A DNA stretch of 11,327 nt from Planctomycetota bacterium (GCA_013151585.1 JAADHY010000423.1:1-11327); one strand, 5' to 3'. Counted from the first letter of the stretch, positions 1 to 6,857 are shown. A program made the numbers and translations. Notes: generated by a model not told the origin, from the letters alone.

Positions 1-430
1 GATGACATACTCTCCCGGGGGCAACGAGACGCGCAAGCCGGTCCCGAGCGCCCACCCTTGGACGTAATAGGTTGTCACACAGATTCGCTGTCCTTGCGAC
101 ACAGGCTGAATCATCGCTGGGGCAATCGACGGTACTGGGAAGAAACGCGGTCACACGTCAGGCTGGTCCGGACGTATCGCTTCACTGCCCGCGATCGGCC
201 GTCGCAGCCAGAAAGCGATCCTCGCGACCGAAAACAGGGGCGTCCTCAGCGAGACGACCGGAAGGCCCGACTGGAGAAACATCGGCAGGAGGCGGCGTCG
301 TTCATCAGCCGTACCATCGGTAAAATTGACAGACTTTCCCAAATTCTGCCAAGGCACCTTCGCGTCTGAAACATCGGCACCGCCTGCACTTGGGCTGGCT
401 ACACTTGCTTTTTATTCAAAGAGGGTCGCG
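1..430. other. Region without a convincing gene, upstream of hemD
   Basis: Short open frames exist on both strands (for example 58-369 plus and 151-357 minus). Their translations are arginine-rich or low in structure, have no recognisable motif and overlap one another, so I treat them as chance frames. A TTGACA hexamer lies at 326-331, but no matching -10 element follows at 16-18 bases. A weak TACACT at 400-405 is the only -10-like element near hemD. The left edge of the window could also cut the end of an unseen gene. Confidence 0.5.
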
Positions 431-1294
431 ATGTCCAGAGGAAGTCGCCTGAGAATTTGTAGTTTTGAAACAAGAGCGGCGGATGCGATGCGGTCATTGA
501 TCCAGCGTCGGCATGGGACAGCGATTTTGGCCCCATCGGTGCAGGAAGTGTCCTCCCCGGACGATTCCGAAGTGTTGGCGTTCAGCCAAGAGCTGCTGGA
601 CGGCCGCATCGATCTCGTGCTTTTCTTGACGGGGGTCGGAACCGAGCGTGTTTTGGAAGTGCTCGAAGACCGTTCTGGGCGAGAACCGATTCTCGCGGCG
701 TTGAGTCGGTGCCGGATTGGCGTCCGAGGCCCGAAACCAGCCGCTGTCTTGCGCCGATGGCGGCTTTCCATCGACTATCAGGCCGGATCACCATATACAT
801 GGCGCGAGCTCGTGGAAGCTTTGGATGCGGGCCCATCGTTGCACGCATGCCGCGTGGCCGTGCAGGAATATGGCCGAAAGAGTCTCGGCCTGCATGCGGC
901 GTTGAAGGAGCGGGGAGCAGATGTGCGGTCCGTAATGATTTATCGCTGGACCTTGCCGCCGAACCTTGAACCTCTTCGGCACGCGATCGCTGCAACGGTG
1001 CGAGGGGATTTCGACGTCCTTGCTTTCACCACGGCCGTTCAAGTGGACCACGTCTTGCAGGTTGCCGACCAGATGCAGATGCGGTCAGATTGGCTTCGAG
1101 CCGCCCGGCGATGCGTCGTTGCTTCCGTGGGGCCTTCCACCTCCGAAGCGATCCGCGATGCCGGACTTCCCGTCGACATTGAGCCGGATCATCCGAAGAT
1201 GGGACAGTTGGTCAATGCGATCTTCGATCAGGCTCCGGAGTTACTCGCGACCTGCCGCACACGGCGCGGCCAGGGGACGGGTGGCCGGGGTTGA
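431..1294 (+). CDS. hemD: Uroporphyrinogen-III synthase (HemD-like)
   Basis: This cytosolic enzyme closes and inverts ring D of hydroxymethylbilane to make uroporphyrinogen III, the precursor of haem, sirohaem and cobalamin. The 287-residue product shows the two-lobed HemD pattern: PSVQEV (35-40), FLTGVGTERVLEVL (65-78), GVRGPKPAAVLR (97-108), TWRELVEAL (123-131), VAVQEYG (142-148), VYRW-like MIYRWTLP (169-176), FTTAVQVDHVLQVA (199-212), SVGPSTSEAI (232-241) and EPDHPKMGQLV (251-261). ATG 431 is chosen because AAAGAGGG ends about five bases before it. An in-frame TTG at 326 would add 35 residues without a ribosome binding site. The last dozen residues (Arg/Gly-rich) run into a hairpin repeat and look non-essential. 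In actinobacteria this subfamily is also found fused to winged-helix regulators. No such domain is present here, but a regulatory role cannot be excluded. No hemA, hemB, hemC or hemE lies nearby. Confidence 0.88.
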   Translation: MSRGSRLRICSFETRAADAMRSLIQRRHGTAILAPSVQEVSSPDDSEVLAFSQELLDGRIDLVLFLTGVGTERVLEVLEDRSGREPILAALSRCRIGVRGPKPAAVLRRWRLSIDYQAGSPYTWRELVEALDAGPSLHACRVAVQEYGRKSLGLHAALKERGADVRSVMIYRWTLPPNLEPLRHAIAATVRGDFDVLAFTTAVQVDHVLQVADQMQMRSDWLRAARRCVVASVGPSTSEAIRDAGLPVDIEPDHPKMGQLVNAIFDQAPELLATCRTRRGQGTGGRG

Positions 1295-1311
1295 GCGGAG
1301 CGAACCCCCGG
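1285..1311. repeat. Hairpin repeat over the hemD stop codon
   Basis: CCGGGGTT (1285-1292) can pair with AACCCCCGG (1303-1311), with one extra C bulged, around the loop GAGCGGAGCG. The hemD stop codon TGA lies inside the element. A ten-base core, TGAGCGGAGC (1292-1301), recurs at 9948-9957 just after another stop codon. From memory, similar GC-rich palindromes with a GAGCG(A/G)AGCG loop are scattered in planctomycete genomes. That comparison is inference. Confidence 0.45.
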
Positions 1312-1406
1312 AAACCAGGTGCCGGGGCTCTCATCTCACTCCCCCAGCCACCCGTGGACACGAGGCAGCCAACGGTGATGGCCGTTCCGGCCACCAACAG
1401 GACGGA

Positions 1407-1433
1407 GCGCGCTCCTCACCGGGAGGAACGCGC
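1407..1433. terminator. Strong hairpin between convergent hemD and EF-hand gene
   Basis: GCGCG (1407-1411) pairs with CGCGC (1429-1433), and TCCTC (1413-1417) with GAGGA (1423-1427). A single C/A mismatch separates the two helices, and the loop is ACCGG. This gives a ten-pair stem that folds on either strand between two converging genes. No T tract follows, so it would be a Rho-dependent or structural 3' end rather than a classic intrinsic terminator. Confidence 0.45.
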
Positions 1434-1461
1434 CCATTGCTCCGCTCTGAGCGTGCCACGG

Positions 1462-1489
1462 GGCCGCTGCGTCTATTGCGGGCCTTTTT
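1462..1489 (+). terminator. Possible intrinsic terminator of hemD
   Basis: GGCC and GC (1462-1467) pair with GC and GGCC (1478-1484), with one bulged G, around the loop TGCGTCTATT. The stem is followed directly by TTTTT (1485-1489). On the plus strand this has the shape of an intrinsic terminator about 190 bases after the hemD stop. It overlaps the last codons and stop of the convergent EF-hand gene. Confidence 0.4.
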
Positions 1490-2693
1490 CCCTTGGCCCC
1501 TTGCGACCGCGGTGATGTTGCAACTCCTCTGCGTCGATCTTCCCATCGCCATTGCGGTCCAGCTTCGAAAACCGCTCCTTCAGCCGATCCGGGGCTTCAT
1601 CCTCTGAGATCGCCCCGTCACCGTTCTGGTCAAATCGTTCGATAAGCCGCTTAGCGCGGTCCTCCGGGCGCGGCCGGTGATGTTCCCCCGGACGCTTTGA
1701 TGGAGCGGCTTTGGCATCGGGAGCTCCGGGCCCGAAGCGCCGGCCGAACGCACCGTGTTCCGCTGATCCTCCCGGGTGAAAGGGGCCACTCATTCCGGGG
1801 GCACCGAAGAGTTCGCGCAAGTCCAACTGGCCGTCGCCGTCCGCATCGAGCTCATCGAACTTTGAGACGGCCCTCTCGAGTTCCTCGCGGCTGATCTTGC
1901 CGTCACGGTTCGTATCGATTTTCTCGCTGATTCGGGGCGGGGCGAATCCGCGAGGGCCACCCGCCGCTCGCGGCCCAAACCGGCCCGGTCCCCCAAACCC
2001 CCGTGGCCCACCACGACCGCCGAACTGCGGCCCAGCGCCGCGTCCGGGCGGCCGGAGCTGAGCCAGGTCCTCTGGGGTCAACTCATCTTTCCCCGTCCGT
2101 TCGAAAATCGGATCCAGGAATCGCTTGGCCCGTTCCGGAACTTCATCCCGAGAAATCTTCCCATCGCCATTGCGGTCCAGCCGGCGAAACAGCATTTCGA
2201 ACGGCGGACCGCCGGGGCCGCCCCCCATGAGCTGGGCGAGATCCTCTCGCGTCAATTGCTCTTTGTTCAAACGCTCGAACAAAGGCAAGACTCGCTCGCG
2301 GAACCGTTCCGGGACCTCGTCTTTTGTGACAACGCCATCCTTGTTTTGGTCGAGCATTTCAAAGACGCGTGCACCGCGGAACATGCCCGGCCGGCCGGCC
2401 GCCTCACGCCCCGCTCCCGGTCGCCGTTCGCCTCGGCTGCCGGCAAAAGCTTTGACAAACTCGTCTCGGCTCAAAGCACCGTCGCCGTTCTCGTCTCCCC
2501 TTTCCAGCAGTCGATCGAACATCGGCCGGCGCGGCTCCGGCACTTCGTCCGATTTGATCTTCCCGTCGCCGTTCTGGTCCAGCCTTTCGAAAATCTCTTC
2601 TGGCCCCGGTCGGCCTTCCTGGGCGAACACCGCAGCCCCTGCGAGCCACCCACTCACGGACAGCATTCCCAACCAAATCGCCACTCGTCTCAT
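1473..2693 (-). CDS. Secreted multi-EF-hand calcium-binding protein
   Basis: The 406-residue product begins with a signal peptide (MRR, a hydrophobic stretch to about 22, likely cut after AVFA at 24). Eight canonical 12-residue EF-hand loops of the D-x-N/D-x-D-G form with Glu at position 12 lie at 39-50, 67-78, 115-126, 173-184, 260-271, 283-294, 355-366 and 379-390. Two degenerate copies (about 142-151 and 200-209) keep the flanking helices but lack the calcium ligands. The chain is therefore about five EF-hand pairs. Gly/Arg/Pro-rich linkers at 80-108, 211-254 and 297-345 separate the pairs. Such proteins are common in Planctomycetes and are thought to bind calcium in the periplasm or outside the cell; no enzymatic motif is visible. 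The start is supported by GGAGGT at 2702-2707, eight bases from the ATG. The gene appears to be transcribed alone. Confidence 0.9.
   Translation of the reverse strand: MRRVAIWLGMLSVSGWLAGAAVFAQEGRPGPEEIFERLDQNGDGKIKSDEVPEPRRPMFDRLLERGDENGDGALSRDEFVKAFAGSRGERRPGAGREAAGRPGMFRGARVFEMLDQNKDGVVTKDEVPERFRERVLPLFERLNKEQLTREDLAQLMGGGPGGPPFEMLFRRLDRNGDGKISRDEVPERAKRFLDPIFERTGKDELTPEDLAQLRPPGRGAGPQFGGRGGPRGFGGPGRFGPRAAGGPRGFAPPRISEKIDTNRDGKISREELERAVSKFDELDADGDGQLDLRELFGAPGMSGPFHPGGSAEHGAFGRRFGPGAPDAKAAPSKRPGEHHRPRPEDRAKRLIERFDQNGDGAISEDEAPDRLKERFSKLDRNGDGKIDAEELQHHRGRKGPREKGPQ
1537..1563. repeat. Direct repeat unit inside EF-hand gene (copy 1)
   Basis: These 27 bases are identical to 2155-2181 and encode the start of a calcium loop (L-D-R-N-G-D-G-K-I, read on the minus strand). 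A diverged relative lies near 2556-2582. Exact identity over 27 bases between distant EF-hands suggests duplication or gene conversion among the loops rather than protein-level conservation alone. Confidence 0.8.
2155..2181. repeat. Direct repeat unit inside EF-hand gene (copy 2)
   Basis: This is the second exact copy of the 27-base unit at 1537-1563. It encodes the loop at residues 173-184, whereas copy 1 encodes the loop at 379-390. Confidence 0.8.
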
Positions 2694-3172
2694 GATCGTT
2701 TACCTCCGTTGAAGTTCTCGCGGGCCGGGAAGGCCCAGGCCCGTCCACCGTTCTCTCTGCAAGCTTGTTGAAACGCGTTCATAACACGGCCCGCTTGTTT
2801 CATCCAAACTTGCCCACCGCCCGACGGCACTCTCGTCGCTTCACGCGTCGCCGCTCGCATCGGCGAATCGCGGAAAACTAGCACCGGTGGCCACACTGGT
2901 GTGAATCTTTTGCCGCCGCTTCCAACTCTTCCCCCTTATCCGTTAAACCCCGCGCGGGCGAAAAAGTGTCGGTCCAGCTCCCCGAAAATCCGAAAGCCTG
3001 TTTCAGCTAGAATCCCCGGACCGGATGACAACGCACACCCAAGGGATCCTGGTTCCGGCTGATGTCCTCACAAAATCGCGCTGACCTTTCCAAATCCACC
3101 ACCTCCAACCCGCATAACTGTCACCGCCGCCGCGCGGCCTAATCGATGGGCTCGTCCTAAACGATTTCGCCG
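2694..3172. other. Divergent spacer between EF-hand gene and csrA, left part
   Basis: I see no convincing gene here. A weak minus-strand promoter for the EF-hand gene could be TTGGAT (complement of 2802-2807) and TATGAA (complement of 2778-2783), spaced 18 bases, but the -35 match is poor. A plus-strand TAGAAT (3008-3013) has no -35 partner. Short palindromes CACCGGTG (2882-2889) and CACACTGGTGTG (2892-2903) lie side by side and could be a regulator site. Nothing else supports that. Confidence 0.35.
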
Positions 3173-3202
3173 TTAATAGCGGGAAAAGAAGGGCGGTAAA
3201 AT
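3173..3202 (+). promoter_or_regulatory. Candidate promoter for csrA
   Basis: TTAATA (3173-3178) and TAAAAT (3197-3202) are separated by 18 bases. They match the sigma-70 hexamers at four and five of six positions. Transcription would begin near 3209 and give csrA a leader of about 310 bases. Another TTGACA at 3262-3267 lacks a matching -10 element. The assignment rests on sequence match only. Confidence 0.35.
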
Positions 3203-3439
3203 GACGAAGACTCTAAGGTCGCACGACACACCGGCCGGACTGTGCGCTAAACTTGTGCGAATTGACAAGCGGACTTGGGCCGCGCACTGAGCGACACCTG
3301 GCGTGAAGTCGCGATAGCCAACCTGCTTGGCGGTCTCGATCCTGCGGGGCCCCAAGCCGGCAGCGCTCCACTGCGAAGGTCTCGCAATTGGCGCGCGGCA
3401 CCGATCGAATCAGACACGAGCGCCGTCGCCCTCGGTGAG

Positions 3440-3517
3440 GGATTCGGCGGTTCGGCCGACGGGGCCCGAGAATTAACGGAACATATATATCAATGGACGA
3501 ATAAACCCGAGGATGGA
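3440..3517 (+). promoter_or_regulatory. csrA leader with clustered GGA motifs (possible CsrA autoregulation site)
   Basis: GGA, the core of CsrA binding sites, occurs at 3440-3442, 3478-3480, 3495-3497, 3511-3513 and 3515-3517. The 3511 copy lies inside the Shine-Dalgarno GAGG (3509-3512), and the 3515 copy directly follows it. Just upstream, CCCTC (3429-3433) pairs with GAGGG (3437-3441), and CGGC (3445-3448) with GCCG (3455-3458). In E. coli and Bacillus, CsrA represses targets, including its own gene in E. coli, by binding GGA sites that overlap the ribosome binding site. The same layout here suggests, but does not prove, autoregulation. Confidence 0.5.
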
Positions 3518-3520
3518 ATC

Positions 3521-3748
3521 ATGTTGGTGCTGAGTCGGAAGAAGGACGAGACGATCATCATTGGTGACAACATCAAAGTCATGGTGATCGATATTCGGAA
3601 AGACAAGGTCCGGCTGGGAATCGAAGCGCCCCGAGACGTTTCGGTTCACCGTCGTGAGGTGTACGAGGCCATTCAAAAGGAGAAGCAGGCGGCCGAGCAC
3701 GGAGGAAACGAACATCCGCAAAGTTCGGGCGTGCCGGCGGATGCCTGA
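3521..3748 (+). CDS. csrA: Carbon storage regulator CsrA
   Basis: CsrA is a small homodimeric RNA-binding protein. It blocks or promotes translation and alters mRNA stability by binding GGA-containing sites, mostly near ribosome binding sites. The 75-residue product begins MLVLSRKKDETIIIGDNI and keeps the residues that build the two RNA-binding faces: L4 and R6 in the first strand, and the V-S-V-H-R segment with R44 (40-44). GIEAPRDV (33-40) and the helix EVYEAIQKEK (46-55) complete the fold. The last 20 residues are polar and probably disordered, slightly longer than the usual 60-70 residue form. ATG 3521 is chosen because it starts the conserved MLVL motif and follows GAGG by eight bases; longer in-frame starts lack any ribosome binding site. 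No fliW or flagellar gene, the usual partner in other phyla, lies in the window. The gene stands alone and converges on the STAS gene. Confidence 0.97.
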   Translation: MLVLSRKKDETIIIGDNIKVMVIDIRKDKVRLGIEAPRDVSVHRREVYEAIQKEKQAAEHGGNEHPQSSGVPADA

Positions 3749-3795
3749 CCCGCGCCGCGTTTTCCGCTCTCGACCCGAGTTCCTCTCGGACGGCC

Positions 3796-3815
3796 GCAAG
3801 CCAGCGGCGGCTTGC
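3796..3815. terminator. Hairpin between convergent csrA and STAS gene
   Basis: GCAAGCC (3796-3802) pairs perfectly with GGCTTGC (3809-3815) around AGCGGC. An overlapping alternative pairs GCCGC (3793-3797) with GCGGC (3804-3808). It lies 48 bases after the csrA stop and 30 bases after the STAS stop, so it can serve both genes as a 3' end. There is no T tract, so intrinsic termination would be weak. Confidence 0.45.
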
Positions 3816-3844
3816 ACCGTCTTTGGCGAGGCCCTGACGGCGCG

Positions 3845-4195
3845 TCAAAACTCCTTCAACGCTGCCGCTTCGTCCTCGTGAATCTCGAACAAGTCTTGCA
3901 GTTGCGAGACCTCCAATGTCTGCCTCACGGTCGGGCGCAGACCGCAAAGCCGCAGTTCACACCCGCTTCGCTTGATCCGCTTCTCCAAACCCAACAGCAG
4001 CCCGACCGATTCGCTAAAGAGGTACTCCACGTCTTGCAGGTTCAAGACGATCTTGCGGCAACCTTCGCGGTCGATCATGTGGTAGAGCTTTCGCGTCAGG
4101 ACTTCGAAGCTCTGCGCATCGAACCGCTTCGCCGACAAGCGAACCACCGAGACATCTCCTACCTGCTCCACTGTCACGCTGGCCGTTTCCGTCAT
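3845..4195 (-). CDS. Single-domain STAS protein (anti-sigma factor antagonist family)
   Basis: The 116-residue product is one STAS domain of the SpoIIAA/RsbV family. These cytosolic proteins free a sigma factor or effector by binding an anti-sigma kinase and are switched by serine phosphorylation. Visible landmarks are VGDVSVVRLSAKRFDAQ (12-28), the KIVLNLQDVEYL strand (48-59), FSESVGLLLGL (60-70) at the start of the key helix, and ELRLCGL (80-86) followed by LQDLFEI (99-105). Aligned with SpoIIAA (D-S-S-G-L-G), the phosphorylated serine falls on Glu62, flanked by Ser61 and Ser63. Phosphorylation control may therefore be altered or lost. ATG 4195 is chosen over ATG 4216 because GGGAGG lies seven bases before it and the upstream ATG lacks a site. 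No anti-sigma kinase or phosphatase is in the window, so the partner is unknown. Confidence 0.88.
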   Translation of the reverse strand: MTETASVTVEQVGDVSVVRLSAKRFDAQSFEVLTRKLYHMIDREGCRKIVLNLQDVEYLFSESVGLLLGLEKRIKRSGCELRLCGLRPTVRQTLEVSQLQDLFEIHEDEAAALKEF

Positions 4196-4253
4196 GGTCG
4201 TGCCTCCCAACCACATGGTACCCGGGATGGGTGAAGACCTGCCGCTCGATTGG

Positions 4254-4283
4254 ATTGTTCGCCAAGTGATCCGAGTTCGTCAA
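4254..4283 (-). promoter_or_regulatory. Promoter for the STAS gene
   Basis: Read on the minus strand, TTGACG (complement of 4278-4283) and AACAAT (complement of 4254-4259) are spaced 18 bases and match sigma-70 hexamers at five and four positions. Transcription would start near 4247, about 50 bases before the STAS start codon. The -35 element directly abuts the hairpin at 4284-4300, which argues that the STAS gene is transcribed apart from the helicase gene. Confidence 0.45.
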
Positions 4284-4300
4284 GGGCGGAAAGGCCGCCC
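4284..4300 (-). terminator. Possible terminator after the helicase gene
   Basis: GGGCGG (4284-4289) pairs with CCGCCC (4295-4300) around a five-base loop. Read on the minus strand the hairpin comes about 45 bases after the helicase stop and is followed by only two T residues. It is a compact GC-rich stem but a weak intrinsic terminator. Confidence 0.35.
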
Positions 4301-4344
4301 GGGCCAGCCGCAGACCAGCGAGCCCGCGTCTTTTTTTCTGCGGA

Positions 4345-6603
4345 TCAGCGGATGCCGACCGGTTGCAACGGGCTCTTGGCTACGTCGAAGGTGATTCGTC
4401 GCTCGTCCTCCTCAAAGAGGACCGTCACCGTGCGGTGGCGCGCGAAACCGCCAGCTTCCACCACCGTACCAGCTCCGTATCGAGGATGCCGAACCTTCAT
4501 GCCCACATGAAACCCGAACGGAACCGGGACCTCTTCATTGGTGCCGTTCAACAGGGCGGCGCCGGTCGTCAGCAACGGCCGCGACGCGGCATCACTGCTC
4601 CGGTTCCGCCGGGAAGCTTCTTGAGGAGGCGCAGCGGCAGCGGTTGGTGGGGAAACCGTCTCGCCTGGCAACTCTTCCGCCGTGAAATCCTTTACGTCGT
4701 ATTCCATTTCGGACAAGAACGGACTGGGTATCGCGTCGAAGAGCCTTCCCCGGACCATGCGACGCAACGTCCGAGTGAGGACAAGACGTCTCATGGCTCG
4801 TGTCATCCCGACAAATAGCAGTCTCCGTTCCTCTTCGAACTCGCGCGGATCGTCGCTGGAAAGGGCTCGTTCGTGCGGAATCAAATTGTGCTCCAGCCCC
4901 ACGATGAACACGATCGGAAACTCCAACCCCTTCGCCGCGTGCAACGTCATCAGCGTGACTTTGCCGGCCGTTTCATCCAGCGCGTCCACGTCCGATGAAA
5001 GGCTGGCCGATTCCAGAAAGCCTTGTAACGTAGCCGCTTCGGCCAGACTGCGATCGTAATCGGCCGCCAGCCGCAACAGCTCGTGGACGACCGCCAACCG
5101 CTCCGCATCGCGTTCCGTCGAGCTCTCTGCCCAAGCGCGTGCGTACCCGGTGCGGTCCAAGACTGCGTGTAACAGTCCTTCGATGGAACCGGCGTCAGCC
5201 AGAGAGAGCCCGTCTAGCAATTTGGCAAATGCCTTCAGACGGGTCGCCGCCTGCTTGGAAAACTCAGGGTTCTGTTCTGCTTGGCGAGCGGCTTCCCACA
5301 GAGGCAACCCCCGCGACTCGGCCCACCGCACCAAACGTTGCTGCGTCGTCTTGCCGATTCCGCGGAGCGGTCGGTTGACGACACGCCGGAAAGCGGCGTC
5401 ATCGTCCGGGTTGGCGAGCACCCGCAAGTAGGCCAACAAGTCTCGCACTTCCGCACGCTCGTAAAAAGCGAGCCCCGCGGCCACTTGGAAGGGGATGCGG
5501 TACCGCGTCAACGCCAATTCAATATCCCGCGCGAGCCAATTGACTCGGTAGAAGACCGCGAAGTCCTTCCAGGTGGCTTCGCCCGATTCGACCAGAGTTC
5601 GGATGGTTCGAGCGATTCCTTCGGCTTCGTGCAAGCTGTCGTGGAAGCACCACAGCTCGACGGGCGGCCCCTCGTGCTGGTCGGATCGGAGCGATTTGGC
5701 CTTGCGAAACTGATTGTGCGAGATGAGCCGATCGGCCGAACGGAGGATAGCTTGAGTGCTGCGGAAATTCTGCTCCAACCGCACGACTTTCGCGCCGGGA
5801 AAGTCCGCTTCGAATCGGAGGATGTTATCCAGCTTGGCTCCGCGCCAGCCGTAAATGGATTGATCCGGATCACCCGTCACGCACAGATTCGGCTCGATTT
5901 GTGAAATGCCGGCCACGATCTGGTACTGGGCCAGGTTTGTGTCTTGATACTCGTCGACAAGGATGTAAAGGTACCGCTCGTCCAATTCCCGCCGCAGCTC
6001 ATCGGCTTCACGAAGCAAGGTCACGACGTGCAAAAGCAGGTCATCGAAGTCCGCCCCATTCAGACGTAGCAAGCGACGCTGGTACTCGGGGTAGACTTGA
6101 GCGGTCACAACGCGCAGGTGGTCGCCGATGGCCTCGGCGTAACGTTCAGCGAACACATCCGGTGGGATCAGATCGTTCTTGGCCCGACTGATGCGATCGG
6201 CGATTTTCTCCGGCGGGTAGTGGGTTGGGTCATAGCCCAGGTCCCGCAACACGTCCCGAACCAACTGACGCTGATCCGTGGTATCAAAAATGGAAAAGTG
6301 AGGCTGCAAGCCGACGGCCGGCGCCCACTGTCGGAGCAACCGAGCACAGAACCGGTGAAAGGTTCCCAGCCAAACGCGACTGTCAGGGCAAAGCCGGCGC
6401 ACTCGGTCGGCCATCTCCTGAGCCGCTTTGTTGGTGAAGGTGAGGCCAAGGATGTTGCGGGCCGGAATGCCCCGCTGGAGCAGCCGAGCGATGCGATAGG
6501 TGATGACACGCGTCTTCCCTGAGCCGGGCCCCGCTAAGACCAACAACGGTCCCCGGTCGTGCTCCACGGCTTCCTGCTGGCTCGGTGTCAACTTCTCCCG
6601 CAT
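4345..6603 (-). CDS. ATP-dependent DNA helicase, UvrD/PcrA family
   Basis: This superfamily 1A helicase unwinds DNA 3' to 5' in excision and mismatch repair and removes proteins from stalled forks. The 752-residue product has all the core motifs: Q motif LTPSQQEAV (5-13), Walker A GPGSGKT (25-31), Ia TFTNKAAQEM (55-64), II VDEYQD (216-221), III GDPDQSIYGWRGA (244-256), IV QNFRST (278-283), V TLMTLHAAKGLE (550-561) and VI RRLLFVGMTRA (593-603). After a proline- and alanine-rich linker (about 645-690), residues 698-748 (GMKVRHPRYGAGTVV onward) resemble the Tudor-like tail by which PcrA and UvrD bind RNA polymerase and UvrB. ATG 6603 is preferred; TTG 6606 would add one residue, and GAGG upstream is 7-10 bases from either. 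I cannot separate UvrD from PcrA or Rep by sequence alone. The Tudor-like tail argues against Rep. Confidence 0.95.
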   Translation of the reverse strand: MREKLTPSQQEAVEHDRGPLLVLAGPGSGKTRVITYRIARLLQRGIPARNILGLTFTNKAAQEMADRVRRLCPDSRVWLGTFHRFCARLLRQWAPAVGLQPHFSIFDTTDQRQLVRDVLRDLGYDPTHYPPEKIADRISRAKNDLIPPDVFAERYAEAIGDHLRVVTAQVYPEYQRRLLRLNGADFDDLLLHVVTLLREADELRRELDERYLYILVDEYQDTNLAQYQIVAGISQIEPNLCVTGDPDQSIYGWRGAKLDNILRFEADFPGAKVVRLEQNFRSTQAILRSADRLISHNQFRKAKSLRSDQHEGPPVELWCFHDSLHEAEGIARTIRTLVESGEATWKDFAVFYRVNWLARDIELALTRYRIPFQVAAGLAFYERAEVRDLLAYLRVLANPDDDAAFRRVVNRPLRGIGKTTQQRLVRWAESRGLPLWEAARQAEQNPEFSKQAATRLKAFAKLLDGLSLADAGSIEGLLHAVLDRTGYARAWAESSTERDAERLAVVHELLRLAADYDRSLAEAATLQGFLESASLSSDVDALDETAGKVTLMTLHAAKGLEFPIVFIVGLEHNLIPHERALSSDDPREFEEERRLLFVGMTRAMRRLVLTRTLRRMVRGRLFDAIPSPFLSEMEYDVKDFTAEELPGETVSPPTAAAAPPQEASRRNRSSDAASRPLLTTGAALLNGTNEEVPVPFGFHVGMKVRHPRYGAGTVVEAGGFARHRTVTVLFEEDERRITFDVAKSPLQPVGIR

Positions 6604-6828
6604 CAAACTCGGGCCTCACCCATCGGCCTCGGACATCAGGCGGCCCATCGACGGCGAGGGCCGAGCTCCGGCTGCGCGGCTACGACTCGCGGAATCTGCA
6701 ACGCTACTGAGCCGGAGCCTCGCTCACCCAATCGCCGAGTCCGCGACCAACGCCCTTTTTCCTGGTCCCACCCCATCATCAGCGACCATATCTTACCGCG
6801 CGGGCCGAGAAAAAACATTCGAAACAGA
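6604..6828. other. Divergent spacer upstream of the helicase gene
   Basis: I see no gene here. Open frames on both strands are arginine-, serine- and proline-rich shadows. A minus-strand promoter for the helicase should lie here. The best -10-like element is TAAGAT (complement near 6789-6794), with no clear -35. Confidence 0.4.
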
Positions 6829-6857
6829 TTGAACCGAGAGGGGCGGTCGACTAGACT
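6829..6857 (+). promoter_or_regulatory. Candidate promoter of the structured leader
   Basis: TTGAAC (6829-6834) and TAGACT (6852-6857) are spaced exactly 17 bases and match sigma-70 hexamers at four of six positions each. Transcription would start near 6864. That is about 680 bases before the next start codon, which is unusually far for a simple mRNA leader and fits an RNA gene or a long regulatory leader. Confidence 0.4.

Noticed and set aside
58..369. Open frames of 60-100 codons in 1-430 on both strands
   Set aside because: The translations are Arg/Ser-rich with no motif, the frames overlap, and none has a good ribosome binding site.
2125..2771. Long plus-strand open frames opposite the EF-hand gene
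   Set aside because: They mirror the Asp/Gly repeat codons of the real gene, which has a signal peptide, a ribosome binding site and clear EF-hands.
3262..3267. Perfect TTGACA upstream of csrA
   Set aside because: No -10-like hexamer occurs at 16-18 bases downstream.
3201..3290. 29-residue open frame upstream of csrA with a GAAGGGCGG-like site
   Set aside because: Its ATG lies inside the best -10 element (3197-3202), so it would not be on that transcript. The peptide shows no recognisable feature.
4331..4337. Seven-T run as a terminator on the plus strand
   Set aside because: No plus-strand gene is nearby to terminate, and the stem before it is poor. It is most likely incidental sequence after the helicase stop.
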